DNA from: Zychaea mexicana | Lineage: Eukaryota; Mucoromycota; Mucoromycetes; Mucorales; Lichtheimiaceae | Direction: 5' to 3' | Length of the DNA: 64,000 bases | Assembly: GCF_025766255.1 (NCBI RefSeq) | Contig: NW_026516695.1 | Span: 186,001 to 250,000, forward strand | Shown here: piece after piece, positions 12,040 to 22,764 of the stretch | How the letters are laid out: the number at the start of each line of letters is the position of its first letter | Position numbering within the stretch: the first letter of the stretch is position 1 | Notes under the pieces: generated by a model | The model's input: only the letters and a program-made list of their open reading frames with translations | What the model was told of the DNA's origin: nothing | Databases searched by the model: none | Translations under genes and position numbers: made by a program

Positions 12040-14188
12040 TGGCAGGCATAGATTCAAGCTCTGCTTTCAGCAACATTATATCTAACCATTCCATCCTGAC
12101 GAGATACCTTCCGCGTCCACCGGTTTTCTTCATGCATGCGATCAGGACGGTCTTGCTTGTGACAGCTTTAATCGCGCACGCGACGCGTTTACCGACAAGC
12201 AGTTTGAAGATTAAACGATTTTGACAGCGCTGGCCTGCACGACATTGTCAAAAAGTACTCTGCACTGCTCGATCTTCGCTCAGCAATCCGCGTTAAAATG
12301 ACCAACTTTTAGATGGGTCTACGGGATGCTTTTGAAATGATTCACCGAGCACCATCATCACCTTTAGGTTATTTCCGAGCAAACGCGTTGAACTTGATGC
12401 GATTTAATCACCTGGAAGCATTGGACGTCTGCCTTCAAGGAATCAAAAACACGCCCAAAGTATATCCCCAAGTGTTTCAGCAATGCTACGAAGCAGCCAA
12501 AACAAAGCACGAGACAGCCTTTGCCCTCGTTGCATTACTGCCCTATGAAACTGTAACGCTCATTGTCGGATACTTGCGCTTTAAGGACCGTCTGAACCTA
12601 CTTGGTGTGTCAAACACTTGGCGAAACAAGCTCATAGAATGTCCACAGATCTGGAACACGCTACTGTTCTCGCCTCTGAAAGACTCACGGTAGATGATAT
12701 CTTGGCGATTCAATACATCAGCTTCTTTCGGTACTTGTACGACGCGAAGCTCTGTGAATTTATCTCCTATTCTTAAGCACAAAGCGTTTTCTCAACTTTG
12801 AAAAAGCTTACCATCAGAAGAACGTATAGTTTTAACTGTTTACCATATGATCTGCTGCACACCACTGTTATATATTGGCTATTTTTTATTTTGTCGAACA
12901 TGTGACATAAATGTATGTCTACTTCTTTAGGCTGTGCATACCAAAGCAACGCAGGCCTTTTCGTTGCACTCTCACTGATTACACAGTCATTGGCAGGACT
13001 TGATATCGAACCGCCAAGCATTGAAGATGACAGCACAGTTCTTTGCCTTTCAAAACATTGCTGTCGACTTGTACTCGCCTTGGCAAGCTGCGATATCACA
13101 ATATGTCGGCGAGAGCTGCTGGAGAAGCAACAGGCTTCCTACATCCCACTTGCAACTCTGCTTTTAACATCTCGATGGGGAAGCTCAAAACATACGACGC
13201 GGAAGAAATTCTACAAGCCTGTCATTCAACCATTGGGAATCTGCCGTGGTGGACCTCGTTAGCAAGCACTGCAAGAAACTCAATCGCTTTATCTTGGACA
13301 GTAGAATGTATGACGAGATCGGCGACGCCTACAAATTCGAAAGGGTCGAGAAATTCATGGATGAGGTTGAGGATGACGATGAGGAAAACTCTCAAACAGA
13401 AACCGTGTCATCATCACCAACAGACATCCGAGATATTGCAGTATATATGGATAGGCCAATTTACCTTGTTTCATTACTCGTGGACAATTGTAGAACATTG
13501 CGAGCTCTAAAGTTGCGTTATGGGAGCCAGAGATTATCAATTGGACTGTACTAACAAATACCCGTCACTTTACCGTCTTGCAGACGCTTACCATCTGCAT
13601 ACGCGACCCAAGACTATGCCCTATCCTTGCACAGCTATTACGCAACGCTCCCAGTCTTCACTGCCTTCGTTTCTCATGGAACACTGTTTGGATCAGAAAT
13701 TATTGATGCAATTACAAAGTTGAGTCGCAAAAAAATGCTTGAGATTGCAGACTGTACAGCAAACGACCACGAGATGCGCGAACTATTCCAGACGTTATCT
13801 AGCAATGAAGAAAACATACCGAGGTTGGAACGATTCAAACTATCCGGTAACAAAGGGTATCGTATAGATGCATTTGTGAAAGTGCCTTCCAGATATTCGT
13901 AAGCTGTAACATATTGACTGTGCTGGATGGAAGGACCTCAAGCTGGAAGCATGATGTTCTTCTGTGACAAGTTGCAATCCACCCCTGTATCGAATCAATC
14001 GGATTTGCAGGTATTGACTGCATGGACGATACAATGCTCACTAAACTAGCTAAGATATCCGATGGTCAAAGAGCTTGTATCTTTCTAGCTCGTACAGGAT
14101 CACTCTGTTCAATTACAAATGAGAACATATGGAGCACCCTGCATATTCAAATCAAGCCCGAATTTCGCAGCAGCCGGACTTTCTGAAG
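12040..14188 (+). pseudogene. TPR/F-box/LRR protein gene, decayed
   Basis: Pieces of one protein appear in order but in changing frames. Around 12160-12215 is a TPR start (SFNRARDAFTDKQFED) ending in a stop; from about 12229 FDSAGLHDIVKKYSALLDLRSAIRVKM continues in another frame to an in-frame TAG just before 12313. From 12313 a TPR (DAFEMIHRAPSSPLGYFRAN) leads into an F-box (about 12526-12660: LLPYETVTLIVGYLRFKD, then VSNTWRNKL and CPQIWNTL). Leucine-rich remnants follow in at least three frames (12690-12775, 13246-13554, 13627-13902, 13980-14188). F-box proteins of this plan are substrate adaptors of SCF ubiquitin ligases and form large families in Mucorales. Multiple stops and frameshifts make this a pseudogene; missed introns could explain some breaks but not the in-frame TAG. 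Confidence 0.75.
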
Positions 14189-14251
14189 GGATTTGCTTTG
14201 ACTGCAAGCGATCCACAGACCACAGCCATTGATTTGAAGCAATTCTCGATA

Positions 14252-17200
14252 ATGGAACCAGAAAACGCTCAATCGCCTATTGAGCAACAAGAACAACCAG
14301 TGGTATCAAAAGAATCGGGCATGAATGTCGATGATCAGGGAAATGCTGCACCAGGTGTTTGGGAAGTGACAAAAGGATCGCGTAACAAAGCTCAGGAAGA
14401 CGACAAGCCTGCAGAATTGACGGAGGAACAACAGAATGAACAGACATTAAACACATTAGATGAAATGACCAAAATCATGGAAGAGGTAATGTTTTGTAGA
14501 TTGAGACAGCAAAGGAGCTGCTTGTAAGATCTTGGTTTTTTTAATTTGGCTTATGCTAACGCAGGTTATACACAATAGCTTGACCAGGATAAAGGTCGAT
14601 ACGATCTACACGTCCGACTGATTGAATTGCTTCAGCAAATGAGTATGGAGGACGAACTTGAACGTGCTCGTGAACAAATGCATGAGGTTTACCCGTTAAG
14701 CGAAGGTAACGCTTGATGACTACCATATACGTTTTATGCATATATACATTTTTGCGAGTGACACTAACAGTTGGTGTGTTCTGTTTCTCTATGGAAAAAA
14801 GACATGTGGCTCGATTGGATTAACGACCTCAAGAAGAAGGAAAACACAGAAGAGAAGCAGGAGAGATTACGGTGGCTGTACGTGGAAGCGACTCGCGATT
14901 ACTTTTGTAAGATTTTCTTGTTCCTGGGTGGGGGAAGGAGGTGAAGGCTGTTAGAGTAGTTGATAATGAGTAAGCTTATCGGCTTTTCTCTTCGCTTTAG
15001 CGATACCAATTTGGGAGTCTTTTGTTGACTATACGCTCGAGCAATTCGACAACAAGTGGGAGGACAAGCAGGTAGTTGAAGATACGCGAGAAAATCTAGT
15101 ACGAGCGGTTCGAGCAACCGAACATCACATATCTCAAGTAAGTTACACACAAGAGAAAAAATCAGCTGTACCTATTAGTGGCATATGTTGGTGATGCTCA
15201 TAAACTACATGATTTATAGAGCCAACGAATTTGGATAAAATTCATCGAGTTTGAAACCCAAGCTTTAAAGGTAAAGGATAGTATTTTTTTAGTGATGAAC
15301 TATGTTATGGCGAAATTTTACTGACTTTTATGATAAGCCAAATGATAGGTAAAACGAATTATAGATTTATTTTTTGTTTAGGAGGGACACGAGTTTTGCT
15401 AATACAGTTGTAGTGAGGAAAGCATGCAGCAGGACTTTGATCCAAAGCAACTCGAACGGGTAAAACAGCTATATCGTGATCGACTAGACACACTTCACAC
15501 ATGTAAGCTGTTATTTATGGCTTAAATGTTTAGGGAGAGGGGAGGATATGATGCAACGTGTATACTGATTTGAAACGATCTTTGGTCTGGATTTTAGCTT
15601 CCGAAGAAACTTTTAACAAGTATTCAACTTTCAACACAAATTTCGATAATCAAAACTACGAACAAAGCATGCTCAAAGCCAACAAAATCTATTCAAAAGT
15701 CAAGGAAGCTGCTGAAGTTCGAGACCAATTTGAGCTGCAACTGGTAAGAATAAAGGAAATGAAAATTTAATTTTGCATAAAATTGCTGATCTTTGAACTA
15801 CAGAAACAAACAAACAATGCCTTGGATACGTTTTACGAGTACATTAGTAATGAAAGTATCAATAAGGACAAGTACTCGTTAAATAACATCCGTAATCTAT
15901 ATGAGCGTGCAGTAGCTATATACTGTACAGATGTAACCTTATGGGATAACTACGTCACTTTTCTGGTAAGTAAAAAAAAAAACTTGCCGTATCCGGTCAG
16001 CGGTTATTATCAAACTTGTTAAACTGAATATATGTAGCTTGAACGTGTCCGTGTCCCGGTATTCATGGAATCGATAACACATCGGGCTATCCGAAACTGC
16101 CCATGGTCAGGAATCCTATGGGGCCATCATGCTCGAAGCCTAGAGGCTAATAAGAAAACCAAAGAAGAAATCATTGGTACTAAACAAGGATATACACTTT
16201 GAAAATTGATGAGATTGCAAGATTAATGCTGGTATTTCTCTCTATGTAGCAATCTTCGATACTGCACTCGGCAACCAAATCTTGTTATCAAGCCTCGAGG
16301 ATTTGGTGAATTTGTTCCGTGCTAAATGTGATTATTTGCGGCGTCGTATTGACTGGACCGATCGTAAGTGTTAAAGATAAAAAGAATAAGATCATTTCTA
16401 TCTAAAGACGGCGATGCATGGGTTACTAACTTCATAATTTTTACAAAAAATAGCGTCTGAAGATGATACGGTGGATTTACGCGTCGCATTTGAAGAAGCC
16501 CTTGTATATCTGGATGAGAGTAAGAGTCTAATAAGTACTAGTGATGTAGGTCTTTCCTTTTTTTTTGCTGATTCCGACAAATATCTACTTTTTCATTATA
16601 GAATTCCCGAAAACACCAGATCCATACTTTCGTATTGAACGCTACTATGCATTTGTTGAAGTAAGTACTTTTTATTGGGATTTGACATGGCTATCTACTT
16701 ATAATTTACTGTTGGCGTTTCTCATATTTAATCAGAACGAGCTATTGGATAATGAAGACAAGGCTCGAGAAATATGGGAAAATCGTGTTAGCAAGCGACA
16801 CGGCCGATGCACAGATGCATGGCTATCCTATATTGAATTCGAACGGTAAGGAAATACCACAAAGTGAACCTACAATGTTTCTCCATAGAGGCTGAAGCTA
16901 ATATTCTGGGTTTACTCTAGCTCTTGTGGTAACTTATTAAAATGCCAGAGCCTGTACAAACAAGCAATCGTAAAGAACTTAGACGATCCACAGCGCTTGA
17001 TCAATGCATGGTTGAACATGACACACGAAATTGGAACTCTGGATATGTTGGAAGATGCACTTGTCAAAGTGAAACAAAAGGAGGGCGCTCTTCTCCATCA
17101 GTGGCAGGTAATAAAAGAGAAGGAAAGGTTTAGTGTCCAATAACGTGTCTATGCTTAATATACTCACATGGTCTATGCGTCATGATTTATAGGGCCAAGC

Positions 17201-17839
17201 TGTTGAATTGGAAGCTGAGAAGCAAAGAGAAGAGGAGAAGAAAATCAAACAAAAGGTAGTTTATTGGACAGATGGTACAAACGAATAAAAATACATAGAA
17301 CTAACCACTCATTTTACCTTTGACTTTAAAAGAAATTAAAAGCGCAGCGCCGGGCCCAAACTCGGACAAATAAGAGGGACCAACGTGATCTAGAAGAAGA
17401 CGTATTAAAAGAAGAAAAGGAGGAAGAAGCGCAGAAAGATAGTGATGGATTCAAAATCCCGGCCCCACCAAGGAAACGTCAAGCTTCTTCACAAAGCGAT
17501 GAACCCATTGATGCACCAACACTAAAAAAGACAAAGATTGATCACGTCGATCCTGAAGAAAACCGACGAGACCAAACTGACCGAGGCCGAGGAAGATCAC
17601 TTGGGCGAGGAAGAGGAAGAGGTCGTGGTGGCAGCCGAGGCCGGGGGAGAGTAGGCCTTGGATTTAACGCCAGAAAATCGACAACAGCAGCAGAAGGAAG
17701 CAACAGCAGCAACGACGACAACAGTGAACAACAAAAACAACAGGATAGCACAAAGCAAAAAGCAGGACCCAGTCTCCCAGCCGACGCAAAACCAAAGACT
17801 CAAGATGATTTTCGTGCCATGTTACTGGGCAAAAAATAA
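14252..17839 (+). CDS. SART3/Prp24-like snRNP recycling factor, HAT-only form
   Basis: Sixteen exons join in frame: 14252-14485, 14579-14705, 14802-14906, 15001-15137, 15220-15270, 15418-15502, 15598-15743, 15804-15965, 16038-16176, 16250-16363, 16454-16519, 16602-16660, 16736-16845, 16921-17107, 17193-17255, 17333-17839 (763 aa). SART3/Prp24 re-anneals U4 and U6 snRNA after splicing. Residues about 85-580 are half-a-TPR (HAT) repeats with spaced W and E/R-rich helices (DMWLDWINDLKKKE, PIWESFVDYTLEQFD, QRIWIKFIEFE, DAWLSYIEFE). A charged nuclear-localisation linker follows, then a Gly-Arg box near 17580-17655, and the extreme C-terminus DDFRAMLLGKK, which matches the LSm-binding tail of Prp24/SART3. 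The two or more RRMs normally between HAT and tail are absent. The short exon 6 start (acceptor at 15416-15417) is the least certain junction. Start at 14252 avoids overlap with the F-box relic; an upstream in-frame ATG at 14129 exists. Confidence 0.88.
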
Positions 17840-17927
17840 ACCGAATATTATGACCAAAGAGCACATTTGATGGATCAAAAGAACTACGTTGGGAGTGATT
17901 GTTTTATTATTGCATTGTCGAAATCCG

Positions 17928-18182
17928 TTAGAAGGGGTTGGCAGAGTCATTATCGCCACCTTCGCAGAGGGGAACGGAGCAGCCAGTACCGCATTCGTTG
18001 ATTCCAGAACTGCTTGTACAATAACTCTTGGTCTTGTGGGCATTTCTACATCTTTTGTATCTGTTAACGGCCTCAAGATAACAGTTACACTCGCAGCGGA
18101 AAGCAGCTGCCTGGGTTGGGGGAACCATGGAAAGGATCACGGCCAGAACGGAGACCACCAAGAGGACCAAGCTGGACTTCAT
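17928..18182 (-). CDS. Small secreted cysteine-rich protein
   Basis: Single exon, 84 aa, convergent with the SART3-like gene and only 88 bp from its stop. Residues 1-25 are a textbook signal peptide (MKSSLVLLVVSVLAVILS... ending TQA). The mature part has eight cysteines, beginning FRCECNCYLE and ending GTGCSVPLC, enough for four disulfides. Upstream on the minus strand a TTTATAACC-type TATA element lies about 15-25 nt before the ATG. I do not recognise the family. Small secreted Cys-rich proteins in fungi include antimicrobial peptides, effector-like proteins and surface proteins; none can be assigned. Start, signal peptide and Cys spacing argue for a real gene, but expression evidence is needed. 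Confidence 0.68.
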   Translation of the reverse strand: MKSSLVLLVVSVLAVILSMVPPTQAAAFRCECNCYLEAVNRYKRCRNAHKTKSYCTSSSGINECGTGCSVPLCEGGDNDSANPF

Positions 18183-20603
18183 ATTTGATTGTTGGTTTTA
18201 GGTTATAAAAGAGTTGTTAAATGTGTTAGAAACCCGGGTTATGTGATTTCTCCTTGATACTTTTATACAGGATTTCTTCTTTCTTTTCGCGGTTGTACAA
18301 ACAAAGCCTCAAATTACAACTCTCACCCTTTCTCTTTAGAATGCTTGATGTGTGATCTAACCGTATTCTGTCGAAATATTTGGTGGGAAACAGCGCCTGC
18401 AGCAACAGACGACAAGAAGTGCCTGAGTAGATAAAAATAAGAAGTTTTGGAAGGCTGCGCCACAATATAGGTATTAGTTGCTACTTTCCATGTTTTCCTT
18501 TTGCGCAACCAATCGTCATATCCAAGAGTCAAGTATACCTATGCACAAAGCAATCAGATGTATATATAATGGAATTACCCACGAGTGGATGCGCTTTGAT
18601 AGAATCAATAGGAGCTCAGTGTTATTAGTCGAAGTCTTGCCTCTGTCGTCGATCATGCTGGTGGTGTAGCACATATGTGGTTGTGTACTTAGTAGCCTAT
18701 GTCTGTTGTAACCTTAATACAGTATGCTTCGTATAGATTGATTAAAGTTGTATTTATTATCTTATTGGATCTCCTTGCTGTTCCACATTGTCACATCTTC
18801 GTACAGTAACTTGACACATTGAATATTACGCAAAACAGTCTCACTATGTACAAAAAATCAGTACAATAGTCATATAACTCGGTATAATTATTTCTATCTT
18901 TCTTATTTACTATTTCTGAAAGGAAGGCATAAAGAAATTTATCTATAGATACTTGCAAATAATACAAAGAAATCAAATGAAATACCTTTCGTCTATATAG
19001 TCGAGTTCCGCAATGACTCGATCAGCTTGTTTGCAAGGCAGGGGCTCTTGTATAAGCTATACCTGTAATGGCAGATCCAAACCAAAAGGCCGGATGGCTG
19101 TGAACACAGTGAGTTTGTAAGATGCTGTGGCTAAGCTCCCTTTTATTGCCAAATGTGTTAGTATCGAGTGATGAAACCAGTTTATCGACTTTATTTAACA
19201 AAGTGATACAATCAAAAGCCCTCCTACTACTAGCGTACACTACAGAAGTATAGTACAGTTTAAATGTAATACATTGCTACGGGTTCGACGTACGTCACAG
19301 ACTATACGTAGTAGAGAGAACGCTTCAGAATCCTCACCCTGTTCAAGCGAAAAGAAAGAGAACGTCCAACTCTGTAGGGGCATGGGGGTGGTACAACGAC
19401 ATCATGCATGCATTTAAATTAGGCCCATAGTGTCGTTCTCCAAGTTCACCACTCTGAATGCAAAGTGTATGCCAGTCAGTCTATGTGAGTTATGTTGCGT
19501 AACTACATGATGCTACAGTGAACCTCGCTGATGTTGATCCATAGGGCGCATATATCTGAAGCGATCAACACTATTGAGGGTTGACCCATTGCGAAGATCT
19601 CGGATAATTTTGTGTAAAAGATGCTTCTTGTTAATGCTGTCGAGAGTTAACGCTAACGAGGTTGACCTTGACGGTGATCGACCTGTGTATATCAGTACGA
19701 CCCTAAGTCTTTATGTGAATCCAATCGTGCTGATGGCCAGCATATGGTGCTAACTGCGTCTGTGCGTATTACATAGCAAGGAAGCAAGCCGTAAATCTTG
19801 TGTCCCTGCTGGTATTTTCTATGGGCAGTTATTATGGACATGTTCTCTTTCAGCCGCTACTTTTGAAATCCAAATCAATGATAGGATTACATCCAGGTGA
19901 AATCAATATTTTCGCTGTTATGATATAAATACAAGAGCGGCGCTGAATCGTCTTTTAATTCGAACAGACCCATTGCTTTTTAAAAAGTAGAAGATTGACC
20001 GAACCAAATCTTGAAAGCTGCTAAATAATAGGCTAAGAAGCCATGCGAAAACGTGGAGATAAACTTTAACAATGTTTTATCGGAGGAAATGCTATTGTGA
20101 CAAATAAAAGATTGTGAAGATCGATACAAGGAATATGCAAATGACATTGAAACAAACACAAATAAAAGTACATTGAAAGGATGAAGAGAAGGAGAGGAAG
20201 TACAGAAAAATAAGTTGATGTGTGGAATGGAAGCGGCTGTCGTCTCTATAAAAAGAAGAGTGATGAATAGATGTGTGGTTAGTATAAGCTGGTGCCTTCT
20301 TAATATGGCTTTGGTTAGCCCGTATTTGCCAGCATGGCAGCCCAAGATTCAATCCAGCAGTGTACATACATCAGATATATATCGGCAAGGCGATGCGGCA
20401 ACATCTTGTTCAGGAACAGTCGTTTAAATAGCCATGGCTGGCGTACCAAGCACGTTGACGGCGTGTGCTTCCTTGGCGAACACTAAATAGTTAGAACAAA
20501 CAAAAAGGCCTATGTTTGAGTGTGTGAGTGTGCATGGTTGAGAGTAATATACTATTTCAGCAGTCCTCGTTGCCACAAAAGACAAAACACGTCGAAGGGT
20601 ACA
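18183..20603. other. Gene-poor interval
   Basis: About 2.4 kb with stops in all frames. The left end holds the promoter of the Cys-rich gene. No domain, repeat family or RNA gene could be supported; open frames here (under 125 codons) have no recognisable features. Confidence 0.5.
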
Positions 20604-21605
20604 CGTCGAAGGATGGGAAGCCTAAGTTGGAGGTGGAGACAAGAAGGATCGACTCTATAAGATGAGTAGAAAGTGAGATAACAGATCTATTGGGTGAATC
20701 AAGATAATTTGTACTTACAGGAAGGCGTGTCCAGCAGCCATGTTTAGCGACGGTCGGTTTCGGCCGTGCATCAAGACAGCTTCGAACGAAGTTCCATAAT
20801 GATGCACGCCTAGCCCATAGCAGAGCATTCCTACCCAAGACTGCCTTAGTCTTATGCCGGCAGGTCCGTCTCTCTCAAGGTTCCCTGAATCATTGTTTGG
20901 GGCCACCTCTTCATGGGCTAAGATATTGTTACCAGGAAGCCCGTAGCAGAGATCTCCCTACTTCTCACTACAATTGCATTGCAGCGATGCCGGTAGGAAT
21001 GTCTCTCTCATGGTTCATCCAAAAGCAGTCAACAAACCGCACGGTTGACGTTGACCACAAATGGAGCACCAATACGGGCTATACCATTGTAAAGCCGTAC
21101 CGTCGCAGGGTGGGAAGCCAAAGTTGGAGGTGGAGACAAGAAGGATCGACTCTATAAGATGAGTAGAAAGTGAGATAACAGATCTATTGGGTGAATCAAG
21201 ATAATTTGTACTTACAGGAAGGCGTGTCCAGCAGCCATGTTTAGCGACGGTCGGTTTCGGCCGTGCATCAAGACAGCATCGGACGATGTTCCATAATGAT
21301 GCACGCCTAGCCCATAGCAGAGCATTCCTACCCAAGACTGCCTTAGTCTTATGCCGGCAGGTCCGTCTCTCTCAAGGTTCCCTGAATCATTGTTTGGGGC
21401 CACCTCTTCATGGGCTAAGATATTGTTACCAGGAAGCCCGTAGCAGAGATCTCCCTACTTCTCACTACAATTGCATTGCAGCGATGCCGGTAGGAATGTC
21501 TCTCTCATGGTTCATCCAAAAGCAGTCAACAAACCGCACGGTTGACGTTGACCACAAATGGAGCACCAATACGGGCTATACCATTGTAAAGCCGTACCGT
21601 CGCAG
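20604..21605. repeat. Tandem duplication, two 497-bp units
   Basis: Unit 1 is 20614-21110 and unit 2 is 21111-21605, with the offset exactly 497. By eye there are only four substitutions between them: one at 20622/21119 and three inside a 12-nt inverted repeat (20780-20791 and 21277-21288). The junction carries a short cgtcg-like similarity, present before unit 1, at the unit boundary and at the end of unit 2, which would fit unequal exchange or replication slippage. Within each unit two related sub-repeats occur (ATGCCGG-AGG...GTCTCTCTCA-GGTTC). On the minus strand each unit has a GTAAGT donor and a TTATAG acceptor about 60 nt apart, so it may be a transcribed or exon-bearing piece, but no known protein is recognised. 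Confidence 0.9.
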
Positions 21606-22302
21606 CATAGTCTATATCAAAAAACAGCGTCATCCAGACAAAAAGTTAAGAATGATTGCACCCTACAGAGAGATTCAACGTTTCTTAAAGAGAGGTCCGT
21701 AAAGTACAATACTTACACTGTAGAAAACGTGACTTTGCACGTTGATCTTGCCATACATTAGAGCCCTCTAAGAAAAGAAAATAGATTGAGAGCGGGTATC
21801 AAGCTTTAAAAGAATAAAAGCGGGAGGATGAAGAGGGGGAGGGTAACTGGCATTCCGCGTTACGAATTGAATTTACCTTGCCATGTGGATTATGTGGGTT
21901 GGGTGAAGAGATCTTGGTCTGGCACCGCGTACCATACTGGCGGTGGAGCGCTATCTTAAATGGGACTTGTTTTATATGAGGCGCCTAATTAGGGCTTTTA
22001 GGTTACACAAAACAGAAAAAAATATTACGAGCTGGTATGTTACGCCGATGGGTCTCGCTCTTTCTTTACAGAATCGTACGCGCACGGCATGGATCGCCTA
22101 GCTCATCATATACAGCTGACTCACTCCTCCAAACGACACTTTTTTCAACGAATCTCACAAATAAAAAGAAGCATGGCAGAAGCGAGAATCGAGCTTTGCT
22201 GATACGGAAGCAGCTTCCAAAACCACAAAGACGAAAGCTTTTGCGGATGCTCAGAAATCTCATTCGAAAATTATGCAGACATTAGCTACTCCGACACCTT
22301 AA
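21606..22302. other. Left flank of the KDZ element
   Basis: No confirmed gene. The last ~140 nt (about 22165-22301) read open as a Lys/Ala-rich stretch (KAFADAQKSHSKIMQTL) to a TAA at 22299-22301, directly before the transposon target site. It could be the tail of a small or disrupted gene; too little to name. Confidence 0.4.
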
Positions 22303-22310
22303 TCTAACTG
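22303..22310. repeat. Left 8-bp target-site duplication (TCTAACTG)
   Basis: Directly abuts the left inverted repeat and is identical to 28298-28305. Eight-base duplications are the reported hallmark of Zisupton/KDZ insertions. Confidence 0.92.
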
Positions 22311-22539
22311 CACCCCAGACCCAAATTATTTGCCCATATTCGGACGCCGTACGGGCCTCTACAAGCTCTACGGAACATACCCTGTGGCCTCTGCGGTGTC
22401 ACGCCGTGCACACCGTAGAAATTATAGTATGCTCAGCCTACCATAGCACCAGCTTTCTCCCTTCTTTTTCTCAGAATAATTCTCACTACATTGCGTCCTC
22501 CATTTCGACAATAAGCAACCAGGAACCCCAACCAGAGCA
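22311..22539 (+). repeat. Left terminal inverted repeat of KDZ element
   Basis: 229 nt that match the reverse complement of 28080-28297. Differences seen: C/T at about 22335, A/G at 22513, and an 11-nt extra block (22451-22461, AGCTTTCTCCC). Contains an internal CGGTGT...ACACCG inverted repeat near 22400-22422 that could be a transposase-binding site. Confidence 0.95.
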
Positions 22540-22764
22540 TCTTTTTCCGGTAGCATACAGTATTATATATATGTATCTGATTTAAATTATGAGGATTAAC
22601 GCTCAACGCAGTATTGAGAAAATAAGTAACAGAATAGGTGCTTATTACACATAATAAAAAATCATATCCGCAAAACAGGTCTAATAACATACAATGTATA
22701 AGTAAGCATAATAAGGATTATAAAAGAGCTCTTGATTTACAACGGCGTATATACATTGCTGGCT

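Noticed and set aside
20604..21605. Duplicated protein-coding gene on the minus strand
   Set aside because: Open frames of about 63-105 codons exist in each unit, but no start, domain or continuous spliced frame could be established.
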